Positions 9,157 to 17,521 of a DNA stretch of 64,000 nucleotides are shown piece by piece. A program made the position numbers and the translations under genes. The notes below the pieces were generated by a model, which was given only the letters and a program-made list of their open reading frames with translations, did not search any database and was not told the DNA's origin. Each line of letters begins with the position of its first letter. Positions within the stretch are counted from its first letter, which is position 1. Location: NCBI GenBank assembly GCA_038143435.1, contig JAYQLX010000003.1, positions 62,001 through 126,000 on the forward strand, in the 5' to 3' direction. The stretch is from UBA8337 sp038143435 (GTDB lineage: Bacteria; Pseudomonadota; Alphaproteobacteria; RS24).

Positions 9157-9930
9157 ATGGCGGCGCTGACCGAGGCTGAGATTGCCCGCTATCAGCGCCA
9201 TATTGTGCTGAAGGAAATCGGCGGTGCCGGTCAGCAAAAACTGAAAGCGGCGCGCATCGCACTGGTCGGTTTGGGCGGTTTGGGCCATCCGGTGGCGCAA
9301 TATTTGGCGGCTGCCGGTGTCGGCACGCTGGGGCTGATTGATGATGACACTGTCAGCCTGTCCAATTTGCAGCGGCAGATTTTGTTTACCGATAATATGC
9401 TGGGGCAAGATAAGGCCCAAGCCGTGGCCGACGCGCTGGGCGCGCTGAACCCGCATCTTGAAAGCCATATTCACAAGCAAAGACTGGATAATGATAATGG
9501 CGCAGCCCTGCTCGCCCCTTATGATCTGGTGATTGATGGCAGCGATAATTTTGCCACGCGCTTGGCCGTCAATGATGTGTGTTTTCACGCGCAAAAAACC
9601 CTCATTTCAGGCGCGGTCGGACGCTTTGACGGCCATGTCATGACTTTCAAACCCTGGCTCAAACAAGCCGACGGCACGCCCCTGCCGTGCTATCGCTCTT
9701 ATTTGCCTCACGCACCGCAAGAAGAAGATGATTGTGCAACCACCGGCATTGTCGGCGCGCTGACCGGTATTATCGGCAGTTTGATGGCTATCGAAGCGAT
9801 TAAGGAAGTCACCGGTGCCGGCCTTTCTCTGGCCGGGCATATGCTGATTTATGACGGCCTCGGCGGCACCATGCGCCGCGTCAAACTCAACTGGGACCCG
9901 CAAAATCCCAATAATGGAAGCGCTGTGTGA
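9157..9930 (+). CDS. HesA/MoeB/ThiF-type E1-like adenylyltransferase
   Basis: 257 residues. Adenylates the C-terminus of a small ubiquitin-like sulfur carrier (MoaD or ThiS type). The nucleotide site is ALVGLGGLGHPVAQYLAAAG (about 36-55), followed by LIDDDTVSLSNLQRQ with the conserved Asp and Arg. Zinc ligands of E. coli MoeB are incomplete: CYRS stands where CYRC is expected and no C-terminal CxxC is present. So I do not choose between MoeB, ThiF and a HesA-like enzyme. Starts 5 bases after cysK, suggesting joint transcription and a sulfur-transfer role. Confidence 0.87.
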   Translation: MAALTEAEIARYQRHIVLKEIGGAGQQKLKAARIALVGLGGLGHPVAQYLAAAGVGTLGLIDDDTVSLSNLQRQILFTDNMLGQDKAQAVADALGALNPHLESHIHKQRLDNDNGAALLAPYDLVIDGSDNFATRLAVNDVCFHAQKTLISGAVGRFDGHVMTFKPWLKQADGTPLPCYRSYLPHAPQEEDDCATTGIVGALTGIIGSLMAIEAIKEVTGAGLSLAGHMLIYDGLGGTMRRVKLNWDPQNPNNGSAV

Positions 9931-9997
9931 ACGCCGCCATAAGGCCTGCCATAATCAGAAGACTTGCCGGAATCAGTGGGAGTTTGTATCAAGAATA

Positions 9998-10537
9998 ATG
10001 GAACGTTTGGTGCTTTTCCGCGTCGGTCTCGGCCTGTTGCTTCTGGTCAGCATTGTCAGCCTTTTGCCTTATTCCATTGCGGCGCAAAACAGCCGCGATG
10101 ACCGTCTGTTGGGCGAGAGCGGCCTGCCTTTGCCGCGCTTTGTCGCCATAAGCGAAAAACAAGCCAATATGCGCCGCGGGCCGGGTGAGGATTATCCGCT
10201 GCTTTATCAATATCGCCGTCAGGGCCTGCCAATGGAAGTGGTGGCCGAATATGGTCAATGGCGACAAGTGCGCGACCATGAGGGCAGTGAGGGCTGGATG
10301 CATGCGCGGCTCTTGCGCGCCTCACGCCATGTCATTATCCGCCAAGCGGCCAATGCGCTGCCTTTGCGCAATGGGGCAAATGCCGGCGCCGGTGTTGTCG
10401 CGCTGTTGCAATCAGGCGCACTGGCGCGGCTCAAGGAATGCGTCGAAGCATGGTGTGAAATAGAAGCGCAAGGTTATCGTGGCTGGTTGCAGCGCGATAA
10501 TTTATGGGGCGTTTATGCTTTTGAGCGCCTCGACTGA
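9998..10537 (+). CDS. Exported protein with SH3-like domains
   Basis: 179 residues. Begins MERLVLFRVGLGLLLLVSIV, a signal peptide or N-terminal anchor, with a plausible cleavage after SIAA. The rest matches alphaproteobacterial bacterial-SH3 proteins: ISEKQANMRRGPGEDYPLL (first repeat, about 50-100) and a second repeat near 110-170 with LPLRNGANAGAGVVALL. Such domains often bind cell-wall or carbohydrate ligands; the ligand here is unknown. Last gene of a plus-strand run and convergent with katG. Confidence 0.8.
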   Translation: MERLVLFRVGLGLLLLVSIVSLLPYSIAAQNSRDDRLLGESGLPLPRFVAISEKQANMRRGPGEDYPLLYQYRRQGLPMEVVAEYGQWRQVRDHEGSEGWMHARLLRASRHVIIRQAANALPLRNGANAGAGVVALLQSGALARLKECVEAWCEIEAQGYRGWLQRDNLWGVYAFERLD

Positions 10538-10550
10538 CATTATTTAATGC

Positions 10551-10592
10551 CAAAAAAAGACCCGGCATCTTCTTTTGAGAAAACGCCGGGCC
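10551..10592 (-). terminator. Terminator downstream of katG
   Basis: CCCGGC (10561-10566) pairs with GCCGGG (10585-10590), with an inner TTTT/AAAA pairing. On the minus strand the hairpin is followed by TCTTTTTTT, fitting katG termination. On the plus strand the tail is weak, so use by the SH3 gene is doubtful. Confidence 0.8.
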
Positions 10593-10614
10593 GTTTATTG
10601 GGTAAAGCCTTTTC

Positions 10615-12747
10615 TTAGGCCGCCAAATCGAAGCGATCGGCATTCATCACTTTGGTCCATGCGGCGATGAAATCGGCAATGAATTTATCGCCATTGTCAT
10701 TTTGTGCATAAACCTCGGCAATGGCACGCAGTTCTGAATTTGACCCGAAGACCAAATCGACCCGCGTTGCCGTGCCCAGCGCGTCGCCCGTGCTGCGGCT
10801 CGCGCCCTCGAACAGATTTTCATCTTTTTGCGACCACGCCGTGTCCATATCGAGCAGGCTGACAAACCATTGATTGCTCAAGCTTTGTCCGTCGCTCCAC
10901 ACGCCATGACCGTCTGATGAAATGCCCAACGCGCGCAGACCGCCGACCAGCACCGTCATTTCAGCCGCCGTCAGACCCAAAAGCTGGGCCTTATCGAGCA
11001 GCATTTCTTCCGGCGATACGGCAAAGGAAGTGCGCTGGAAGTTACGGAAGCCGTCAGCTGCCGGTTCCAACACCGCAAAGCTGTCCGCATCGGTTTGCGC
11101 TTCTGACGCATCACCGCGCCCCGGCGCAAACGGCACGGATGCGCCCGAGGCCATTTCAATGCCGACACCACCCGCCAAAACAATCACATCAGCCAAGCTG
11201 GCATTGTTTTCCGACGCAATGGTCTCCAATGTGGCGAGCACTTTTTCAAGCTGCTCCGGCTTATTGGCGGCCCAGTTTTTCTGCGGGGCAAGGCGAATGC
11301 GCGCGCCATTGGCACCCCCGCGCATATCCGAGCCGCGATAGGTGGACGCCGAGGCCCAAGCAGTTTCGACCATTTCTTGAATGGAGAGACCGCTTTCCTT
11401 AATCGCCGCTTTGACGGCATCGACATCATATGTGACATTGCCGGCCGGCACGGGGTCTTGCCAAATCAACTCTTCATCCGGCACTTCCGGGCCGAGATAA
11501 CGCAGTTTCGGGCCCATATCGCGATGCAGCAATTTGAACCAAGCGCGCGCAAAAGCGTCGGCAAAGGCTTCCGGATCTTTGTGGAATTTCTCGGAAATCT
11601 TGCGATATTCCGGATCGGTGACCATCGCAATATCGGCCGTGTTCATGGTCGGCATGACTTTCACACCTGAACCGTCCACTTCCGGTGCCATATCGGCTTC
11701 ATCGACATTGACCGGGTGCCAAATATTGGCACCGGCCGGTGATTTGGTCAGTTCCCATTCATATTTGAACAAGAGGTCAAAATAACCATTATCCCATTGT
11801 GTCGGATTGGCCGTCCACGGGCCTTCCAGACCTGAGGTGATGGTATCGACACCTTTGCCCGATTTATGCGTCGAGGCCCAACCGAAGCCTTGGGCTTCAA
11901 TCGGCGAGCCTTCCGGCTCGGGGCCGACCAACGCATCATCACCGGCGCCGTGCATTTTGCCGAATGTGTGGCCACCGGCGACCAGCGCCACGGTTTCCTC
12001 ATCATTCATCGCCATGCGGGCGAAGGTTTCGCGCACATCTTGACCGCTCAAAAGCGGGTCGGGATTGCCATTGGGGCCTTGCGGGTTGACGTAAATCAAG
12101 CCCATTTGCACGGCGGCCAGCGGGTTTTCCAAAGACTGACGGGTTTCGGCATAGCGATTATCGCCGAGCCATTCATCTTCCGCACCCCAGTAAATATCTT
12201 CTTCCGGATGCCAAATATCGGGGCGACCACCGCCAAAGCCGAAGGTCTTGCCGCCCATGCTTTCAATCGCAACATTGCCCGCGAGAATCAGCAAATCGGC
12301 CCAACTAATGGCATTGCCGTATTTTTGTTTGACCGGCCACAGCAAGCGCCGCGCCTTGTCGAGATTGCCATTATCCGGCCAGCTATTGAGCGGCGCAAAA
12401 CGCTGCGCGCCCGTGCCACCGCCACCGCGCCCGTCGCCGGTGCGATATGTGCCGGCCGCGTGCCAGGTCATGCGGATAAAGAACGGGCCATAATGACCGT
12501 AATCGGCAGGCCACCATTCTTGGCTGTCGGTCATCAGCGCCTTCAAATCTTGCTTGAGCGCGGCATAATCGATTTTTTTGAATTCTTCACGATAATCAAA
12601 ATCATCGCCCATCGGGTTCGATTTTTTATCCTGCTGGCGCAATATGCCCAGATTGAGCTGGTTCGGCCACCAGTCTTGGTTCGAGGTTCCTGTCTCTTGA
12701 TTGCGTGTCAACGCACCATGCATGACAGGGCATTTTGAAACGTCCAT
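10615..12747 (-). CDS. katG: Catalase-peroxidase KatG
   Basis: Haem enzyme that destroys hydrogen peroxide and has peroxidase activity. 710 residues, the full two-domain form. The distal site R92-W95-H96 lies in IRMTWHAAGTYR; the covalent Met-Tyr-Trp triad can be traced through IYVNPQGPNG (Tyr) and FARMAMNDEETV (Met); the proximal histidine is in GGHTFGKMHG. No signal peptide, so cytosolic. It has its own promoter (12821-12848) with an Irr-box-like operator directly upstream, and a terminator. The next gene upstream is irr, so iron/haem-responsive control is likely. Confidence 0.97.
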   Translation of the reverse strand: MDVSKCPVMHGALTRNQETGTSNQDWWPNQLNLGILRQQDKKSNPMGDDFDYREEFKKIDYAALKQDLKALMTDSQEWWPADYGHYGPFFIRMTWHAAGTYRTGDGRGGGGTGAQRFAPLNSWPDNGNLDKARRLLWPVKQKYGNAISWADLLILAGNVAIESMGGKTFGFGGGRPDIWHPEEDIYWGAEDEWLGDNRYAETRQSLENPLAAVQMGLIYVNPQGPNGNPDPLLSGQDVRETFARMAMNDEETVALVAGGHTFGKMHGAGDDALVGPEPEGSPIEAQGFGWASTHKSGKGVDTITSGLEGPWTANPTQWDNGYFDLLFKYEWELTKSPAGANIWHPVNVDEADMAPEVDGSGVKVMPTMNTADIAMVTDPEYRKISEKFHKDPEAFADAFARAWFKLLHRDMGPKLRYLGPEVPDEELIWQDPVPAGNVTYDVDAVKAAIKESGLSIQEMVETAWASASTYRGSDMRGGANGARIRLAPQKNWAANKPEQLEKVLATLETIASENNASLADVIVLAGGVGIEMASGASVPFAPGRGDASEAQTDADSFAVLEPAADGFRNFQRTSFAVSPEEMLLDKAQLLGLTAAEMTVLVGGLRALGISSDGHGVWSDGQSLSNQWFVSLLDMDTAWSQKDENLFEGASRSTGDALGTATRVDLVFGSNSELRAIAEVYAQNDNGDKFIADFIAAWTKVMNADRFDLAA

Positions 12748-12820
12748 TGTGCTGGCTCCCTTCTTTCATTTATGCGCCGCCTGGGGTTTATTAATGAAGC
12801 GGCACTGAATGCCAACGCTC

Positions 12821-12848
12821 ACTATAAAAGCCATAAGCCCCAAGTCAA
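12821..12848 (-). promoter_or_regulatory. Putative katG promoter
   Basis: On the minus strand TTGACT (12843-12848) and TATAGT (12821-12826) are separated by 16 bases, about 75 bases before the katG start. The Irr-box-like palindrome at 12853-12869 ends four bases upstream of the -35 box, a position that often goes with activation. Confidence 0.65.
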
Positions 12849-12852
12849 TTGG

Positions 12853-12869
12853 GTTAGAATTATTCTAAA
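12853..12869. promoter_or_regulatory. Irr-box-like (ICE) operator upstream of katG
   Basis: GTTAGAA-TTA-TTCTAAA is a near-perfect palindrome. It matches 16 of 17 positions of the rhizobial iron control element as I remember it (TTTRGAAYNRTTCYAAA). It stands between katG and the irr gene itself, just upstream of the katG -35 box. The sequence match is seen directly; binding by the adjacent Irr is inference. Confidence 0.72.
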
Positions 12870-12927
12870 GTGAATTATTGGGGGCAAATTGTCTCACGCC
12901 CCATAATTGGGCAGGTCGGCACCGATG

Positions 12928-13374
12928 CTAGGCTTTGGGTGATTTATCGAGACGGATAATCACTTCAACGCGGTCGACATCATAACCTTTAGGGCTGTCG
13001 GGCAGGCGCGCCACATCAACCTCTTGCGCGGCAATATCAATGAGGCGGGCTTCTTCTTCGACATAAAAATGATGATGCGCGTCAATATTGGTATCGAAAT
13101 AGCTGCGCGCTTGGTCAACTTGCACTTGCCGCAACAAACCGGCCGCGTGAAATTGATTGAGCGTATTATAGACCGTCGCTTGGCTGATTTTGAGACCGGC
13201 TGCCAAAGCTTCTTCGCGCAGCGCATCGGCGGTGACATGACGGTCGCCTTGCCCGAACAGCAAATGCGCCAAAGCAAGGCGCGCTTGCGTCACGCGCAAT
13301 CCGGCAGCGCTCAATTTATCGGCCATTAGAGCTTTGGTTTTTTCGTTTAAACGCATGCGGAGCGTTCCAATCAT
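12928..13374 (-). CDS. irr: Fur-family iron response regulator Irr
   Basis: 148 residues. Irr regulates haem synthesis and iron homeostasis genes in alphaproteobacteria and responds to haem status. The winged helix has LRVTQARLALAHLLF and the recognition helix ISQATVYNTLNQF (63-75). The haem-linked motif H100-H-H-F-Y is present in place of the Fur-type metal site. The N-terminal GCPxE haem motif of the Bradyrhizobium protein is not seen, as in several other Irr proteins. It is divergent from fabA, a known neighbour in rhizobia, and upstream of katG. A second in-frame ATG lies at 13356. Confidence 0.88.
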   Translation of the reverse strand: MIGTLRMRLNEKTKALMADKLSAAGLRVTQARLALAHLLFGQGDRHVTADALREEALAAGLKISQATVYNTLNQFHAAGLLRQVQVDQARSYFDTNIDAHHHFYVEEEARLIDIAAQEVDVARLPDSPKGYDVDRVEVIIRLDKSPKA

Positions 13375-13397
13375 CTGTGCTGTCTTGGGCGGTCTTT

Positions 13398-13414
13398 CTT
13401 AAAACCGTTCCAAA
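13398..13414. promoter_or_regulatory. Irr-box-like operator at the irr start region
   Basis: CTTAAAACCGTTCCAAA matches 15 of 17 positions of the remembered ICE consensus. It lies 24-40 bases upstream of the irr start codon and just downstream of the predicted -10 box (13426-13431), where a bound protein would block transcription. This suggests autorepression. Weaker than the katG site. Confidence 0.5.
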
Positions 13415-13425
13415 AATACCTTTGA

Positions 13426-13454
13426 CAGATACAAAGCCGCCTCGGCCGTGTCAA
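13426..13454 (-). promoter_or_regulatory. Putative irr promoter
   Basis: On the minus strand a perfect -35 TTGACA (13449-13454) and a poor -10 TATCTG (13426-13431) stand 17 bases apart. The irr start codon is about 50 bases downstream and an Irr-box-like site lies between. Confidence 0.5.
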
Positions 13455-13547
13455 GAGCCGCCCCCAAAAGCCCCGTTTTGATGGCCGCCGCATATGGCAA
13501 AGGGGCAAAATCCATGCTATTGAGGGGTCAATCCAAAGGGGGGCTTC

Positions 13548-14057
13548 ATGTCACGGCAAAACACCTATTCTTATGATGAACTGATTGCCTGCGGTAATGG
13601 CGAGGTTTTCGGCGACGGCAATGCGCGCCTGCCCGCGCCGCCCATGCTGATGTTCGACCGCATCACCAAAATTTATGATGATGGCGGGGCGTTTGACAAA
13701 GGCCATATGGAAGCCGAGCTGGATATTCATCCCGGGCTTTGGTTTTTCGATTGCCATTTCAAAACCGATCCGGTGATGCCGGGCTGTTTGGGGCTCGATG
13801 CCATGTGGCAGCTCATCGGCTTTTATTTGGGCTGGCTCGGCCATCCGGGCCGCGGGCGCGCCTTGGGCGGGTCGATTAAATTTACCGGCCAAGTCATGCC
13901 CGATGTCACATTGGTGCGTTATGAAATTGACATGAAGCGGGTGCTCGCCGGTAAGCTGGTTATGGGCATAGGCGACGCACGCCTTTATGCCGATGATAAA
14001 ATGATTTATGAGGCCGAAGGCCTGCGGGTCGGTTTGTTCCGCCCCGAACAAATGTAA
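13548..14057 (+). CDS. fabA: 3-hydroxydecanoyl-ACP dehydratase/isomerase
   Basis: Introduces the double bond that leads to unsaturated fatty acids under anaerobic-type synthesis: dehydrates 3-hydroxydecanoyl-ACP and isomerises trans-2 to cis-3. 169 residues. The catalytic pair H70 (FFDCHFKTDP) and D84 (CLGLDAMWQ) falls at the same positions as in E. coli FabA. Start ATG follows the ribosome site AAAGGGGGGC. Pairs with fabB 15 bases downstream and is divergent from irr. Confidence 0.96.
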   Translation: MSRQNTYSYDELIACGNGEVFGDGNARLPAPPMLMFDRITKIYDDGGAFDKGHMEAELDIHPGLWFFDCHFKTDPVMPGCLGLDAMWQLIGFYLGWLGHPGRGRALGGSIKFTGQVMPDVTLVRYEIDMKRVLAGKLVMGIGDARLYADDKMIYEAEGLRVGLFRPEQM

Positions 14058-14072
14058 ATTGGGAGAACCGCC

Positions 14073-15284
14073 ATGCGCCGCGTCGCCATCACCGGAATGG
14101 GCATTGTGTCGAGCCTCGGCAATAATGCGCAAGAAGTCTCCACCGCTTTGGCGGAGGGCAAATCGGGCATTTCCGCCATGCCGCAATTTGCCGAAATGGG
14201 CTTTCGTAGCCAAGTGGCGGGTCAGCCGAGCTTAAATGTTGAAGAGGCGGTCGATAAACGCGTGCGCCGCTTTATGGGCGATGGCGCGGCGTGGAATTAT
14301 GTCGCTATGGAGCAAGCCATAGCCGATGCCGGACTGGAAGACGACACCATTCAAAATCCGATGACCGGCTTGATTATGGGCTCGGGCGGGCCGTCAACCA
14401 AAGCGCTGATTGCAGCGGCCGATACGGCGCGCAATGCCAGCCCGAAACGGGTCGGCCCGTTTGCCGTGCCGAAAGCCATGAGCTCGACCAATTCGGCCAC
14501 TTTGGCCACGCCCTTTGGCATTAAAGGGATTAATTATTCCATCTCCTCGGCTTGCGCCACCTCATCGCATTGCATCGGCAATGCGGCGGAAATGATTCAA
14601 TGGGGCAAGCAAGATGTGATGTTTGCCGGCGGCGGCGAAGAATTGGACTGGGCCTTGTCAGTCTTGTTTGACGCGATGGGCGCAATGAGCGCCAATTATA
14701 ATGACACACCGGCGACGGCGAGCCGCGCCTATGACAAAAACCGCGACGGTTTTGTGATTGCCGGTGGAGCCGGCGTTTTGGTGCTGGAAGAAATGGAGCA
14801 CGCCAAGAAACGCGGCGCCAAAATTTACGCCGAAGTGACCGGCTATGGTGCGACCTCGGACGGCCATGACATGGTGCAGCCCTCGGGCGAAGGCGCGGTG
14901 CGCTGTATGCAAATGGCGATGAAAGGGCTGGACGCGCCGGTCGATTACATCAACCCGCACGCCACCTCAACACCGGTCGGTGACATTAAGGAAATCGAAG
15001 CCTTGCGCGAAGTGTTTGGCGCCGATTGCCCTGCCTTTTCGGCCACCAAATCGCTGTCGGGTCATTCTTTGGGCGCGGCCGGCGTGCAAGAAGCGATTTA
15101 CGCGCTTTTGATGATGCAGGGCGATTTCATTGCCGGCTCGGCGCATATTGAAGAGCTCGACCCCGATTTTGCCGATATGCCGATTGTTCAGGAGACGCGC
15201 GACAATGCCGGTCTCAATACGGTGATGTCGAACTCATTCGGCTTTGGCGGCACCAATGCGACGCTTGTTATGCGCCGCGTCTAG
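14073..15284 (+). CDS. fabB: Beta-ketoacyl-ACP synthase I
   Basis: Condensing enzyme that extends the cis-3-decenoyl-ACP made by FabA. 403 residues. Cys-His-His triad: C161 in SSACATSSH, H296 in NPHATSTPVGD, H331 in SLSGHSLGAAG; the conserved K326 is in ATKSLSG. The ribosome site GGGAG lies just before the ATG. In rhizobia an enoyl-ACP reductase gene (fabI) often follows; here the next gene is pnp in the opposite direction. Confidence 0.96.
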   Translation: MRRVAITGMGIVSSLGNNAQEVSTALAEGKSGISAMPQFAEMGFRSQVAGQPSLNVEEAVDKRVRRFMGDGAAWNYVAMEQAIADAGLEDDTIQNPMTGLIMGSGGPSTKALIAAADTARNASPKRVGPFAVPKAMSSTNSATLATPFGIKGINYSISSACATSSHCIGNAAEMIQWGKQDVMFAGGGEELDWALSVLFDAMGAMSANYNDTPATASRAYDKNRDGFVIAGGAGVLVLEEMEHAKKRGAKIYAEVTGYGATSDGHDMVQPSGEGAVRCMQMAMKGLDAPVDYINPHATSTPVGDIKEIEALREVFGADCPAFSATKSLSGHSLGAAGVQEAIYALLMMQGDFIAGSAHIEELDPDFADMPIVQETRDNAGLNTVMSNSFGFGGTNATLVMRRV

Positions 15285-15311
15285 CGCGGCAGGGGTGATG
15301 CGCCGCGTCTA
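15270..15311 (+). repeat. Direct repeat at the 3' end of fabB
   Basis: The 14-base ATGCGCCGCGTCTA occurs at 15270-15283, as the last codons and stop of fabB, and again at 15298-15311, 28 bases later. It looks like a small local duplication of the gene end. No function is apparent. Confidence 0.7.
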
Positions 15312-15337
15312 AGGCGACTTGAAAAGCACAAACAAAA

Positions 15338-15360
15338 AGGGCGGGAGTAACTCCCGCCCT
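15338..15360 (-). terminator. Terminator of pnp
   Basis: A perfect 10-bp stem (15338-15347 with 15351-15360) and a three-base loop. On the minus strand it is followed by TTTTTGTTTG. It lies 26 bases beyond the pnp stop codon. It may also slow fabB transcripts from the other side, although that tail has few T. Confidence 0.88.
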
Positions 15361-15385
15361 TCTGATTTCTGAGGTGGCAGAGGCT

Positions 15386-17521
15386 TTACTCGTCTTCCGC
15401 CGCCTTACCTTCGAGGTCTTCACCCGTCTCTTGGTCGACAACTTTCATCGACAAGCGCACCTTGCCACGATCGTCAAAGCCGACCAGCTTGACCTTCACG
15501 CTGTCGCCTTCTTTGACAATATCGGTGGTGTTTTCCACGCGATGATCGGCCAGTTGCGAAATATGCACCAGCCCGTCGCGCTTGCCGAAGAAATTGACAA
15601 ACGCGCCAAAATCCATCGTCTTGACGACCGTGCCGTCATAAATCACCCCGACTTCCGGCTCGGCCACAATTGAGTTGATTTGGTCGAGCGCCGATTTGAT
15701 CGCCGCCGCATCAGCCGACGCGACTTTGATGAGGCCGTCATCGCCAATATCAATTTTGGCACCTGAGGTTTCGACAATCTCGCGCACAACCTTGCCGCCC
15801 GTGCCGATAACTTCGCGGATTTTATCCTGCGGCACTTGGATGGTCTCAATCTTGGGCGCATATTCACCCATTTCATCGCGCGCCGAGGTCAGCGCTTTGC
15901 CCATTTCACCGAGAATATGGGTGCGCCCGCCTTTCGCTTGGTCGAGCGCCACTTGCATAATCTCTTCGGTAATGCCGGTGATTTTAATGTCCATTTGCAG
16001 CGAGGTCACACCATCTTGCGTGCCCGCCACTTTAAAGTCCATATCACCCAAATGGTCTTCATCGCCCAAAATATCGGACAGAACCGCAAAGCGGTCGCCC
16101 TCTTTAATCAGGCCCATCGCAATACCGGCGACCGGTTTTTTGAGCGGCACACCGGCATCCATCATGGCCAGAGACGAACCGCATACGGTCGCCATGGAGG
16201 ACGAGCCGTTACTTTCGGTAATCTCAGACACCAGACGCAATGTATACGGAAACTCATCTTTTGTCGGCAGCATGGCTTTCAGCGCCCGCCAAGCGAGCTT
16301 GCCGTGACCGATTTCGCGGCGGCCGGTAAAGCCGACACGGCCGGTTTCACCGACCGAGTAAGGCGGGAAATTATAATGCAGCATAAAGTTTTCGCGATAT
16401 GTGCCTTCCAGCGCATCGACAAATTGCTCATCATCGCCCGTGCCCAAAGTGGCCACCACCAAAGCTTGCGTTTCACCACGGGTGAACAGGCTGGAGCCAT
16501 GCGTGCGCGGCAATACGCCGACTTCTGAAACAATCGGGCGCACATCGGCCAGGCCGCGTCCGTCAATGCGTTTTTCGGTATCGAGAATACCGCCGCGCAC
16601 AATATCGCTTTCAAGGCCCTTAAACGCACCCGACACGGCAATGCGCTCATCAGGGCTGGCATCTTCGGCGACCAATTCGGCGTTTACGGCATCGCGCAGT
16701 TCAGCGACTTTTTCCTGACGCGTTTGTTTGTCCGCTTCTTGATAAGCGGCTTTCAGCCCGTCTTCAGCAATGCCGGCAACTTTTGCTTTCAGCTCGCTAT
16801 CATCATTTTCCGGCACGTCGCGCGGCTCTTTGGCGGCTTTTTCGGCCATGCGAATACACGCATCAATCACCGGCTGGAACTCTTTATGGCCGAACATGAC
16901 CGCGCCCAGCATCACATCTTCCGACAATTCATCGGCTTCCGACTCAACCATCAGCACGGCGTCTTGCGTGCCGGCGACAACCAAATCAAGCGATGTTTCT
17001 TCCATTTGCTCAATGGTCGGATTGAGCACATATTCGCCATCGATAAAGCCGACGCGGGCGCCGCCAATCGGCCCTTGAAACGGCACACCGGAAATCGTCA
17101 AAGCGGCCGACACGGCAACAAGCGCGACAATATCGGCGTCATTTTCAAGGTCATGGCTGACCACAGTGGCAATCACTTGCGTTTCGTTTTTAAAGCCTTT
17201 GACAAAAAGCGGGCGAATGGGACGGTCAATCAGGCGTGAGACCAAAGTCTCTTTTTCGCTCGGGCGTCCTTCGCGCTTAAAATAGCCGCCCGGCACTTTA
17301 CCGGCAGCATAGGCTTTTTCTTGGTAATTCACGGTCAGCGGGAAAAAATCCAGTCCCGGTTTCGGGCTTCTATCAGCAACCACGGTTGCCAAAACGCTGG
17401 TTTCTCCATAAGTGGCCAGCACCGCACCATCGGCTTGACGCGCAATGCGTCCGGTTTCCAATGTCAGCGTGCGACCGCCCCATTCAAATTCTTCACGGGT
17501 AATTTCAAACATATAAGTCAT
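15386..17521 (-). CDS. pnp: Polyribonucleotide nucleotidyltransferase (PNPase)
   Basis: 3'-5' phosphorolytic exoribonuclease of mRNA decay, in the cytosol and degradosome. 711 residues: two RNase PH-like cores (about 12-230 and 325-545), with VNYQEKAYAAGKVPGGYFKR and SDILGDEDHLGDMDFKVAGT; a KH domain with VIGTGGKVVREI (GxxG); and an S1 domain in the last 80 residues with DGTVVKTMDFGAFVNFF. Start may be M1 or M4 (MFEITREEFEW). A second RNase PH gene (rph) occurs at 55 kb. rpsO lies upstream, the usual pairing. Confidence 0.97.
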   Translation of the reverse strand: MTYMFEITREEFEWGGRTLTLETGRIARQADGAVLATYGETSVLATVVADRSPKPGLDFFPLTVNYQEKAYAAGKVPGGYFKREGRPSEKETLVSRLIDRPIRPLFVKGFKNETQVIATVVSHDLENDADIVALVAVSAALTISGVPFQGPIGGARVGFIDGEYVLNPTIEQMEETSLDLVVAGTQDAVLMVESEADELSEDVMLGAVMFGHKEFQPVIDACIRMAEKAAKEPRDVPENDDSELKAKVAGIAEDGLKAAYQEADKQTRQEKVAELRDAVNAELVAEDASPDERIAVSGAFKGLESDIVRGGILDTEKRIDGRGLADVRPIVSEVGVLPRTHGSSLFTRGETQALVVATLGTGDDEQFVDALEGTYRENFMLHYNFPPYSVGETGRVGFTGRREIGHGKLAWRALKAMLPTKDEFPYTLRLVSEITESNGSSSMATVCGSSLAMMDAGVPLKKPVAGIAMGLIKEGDRFAVLSDILGDEDHLGDMDFKVAGTQDGVTSLQMDIKITGITEEIMQVALDQAKGGRTHILGEMGKALTSARDEMGEYAPKIETIQVPQDKIREVIGTGGKVVREIVETSGAKIDIGDDGLIKVASADAAAIKSALDQINSIVAEPEVGVIYDGTVVKTMDFGAFVNFFGKRDGLVHISQLADHRVENTTDIVKEGDSVKVKLVGFDDRGKVRLSMKVVDQETGEDLEGKAAEDE

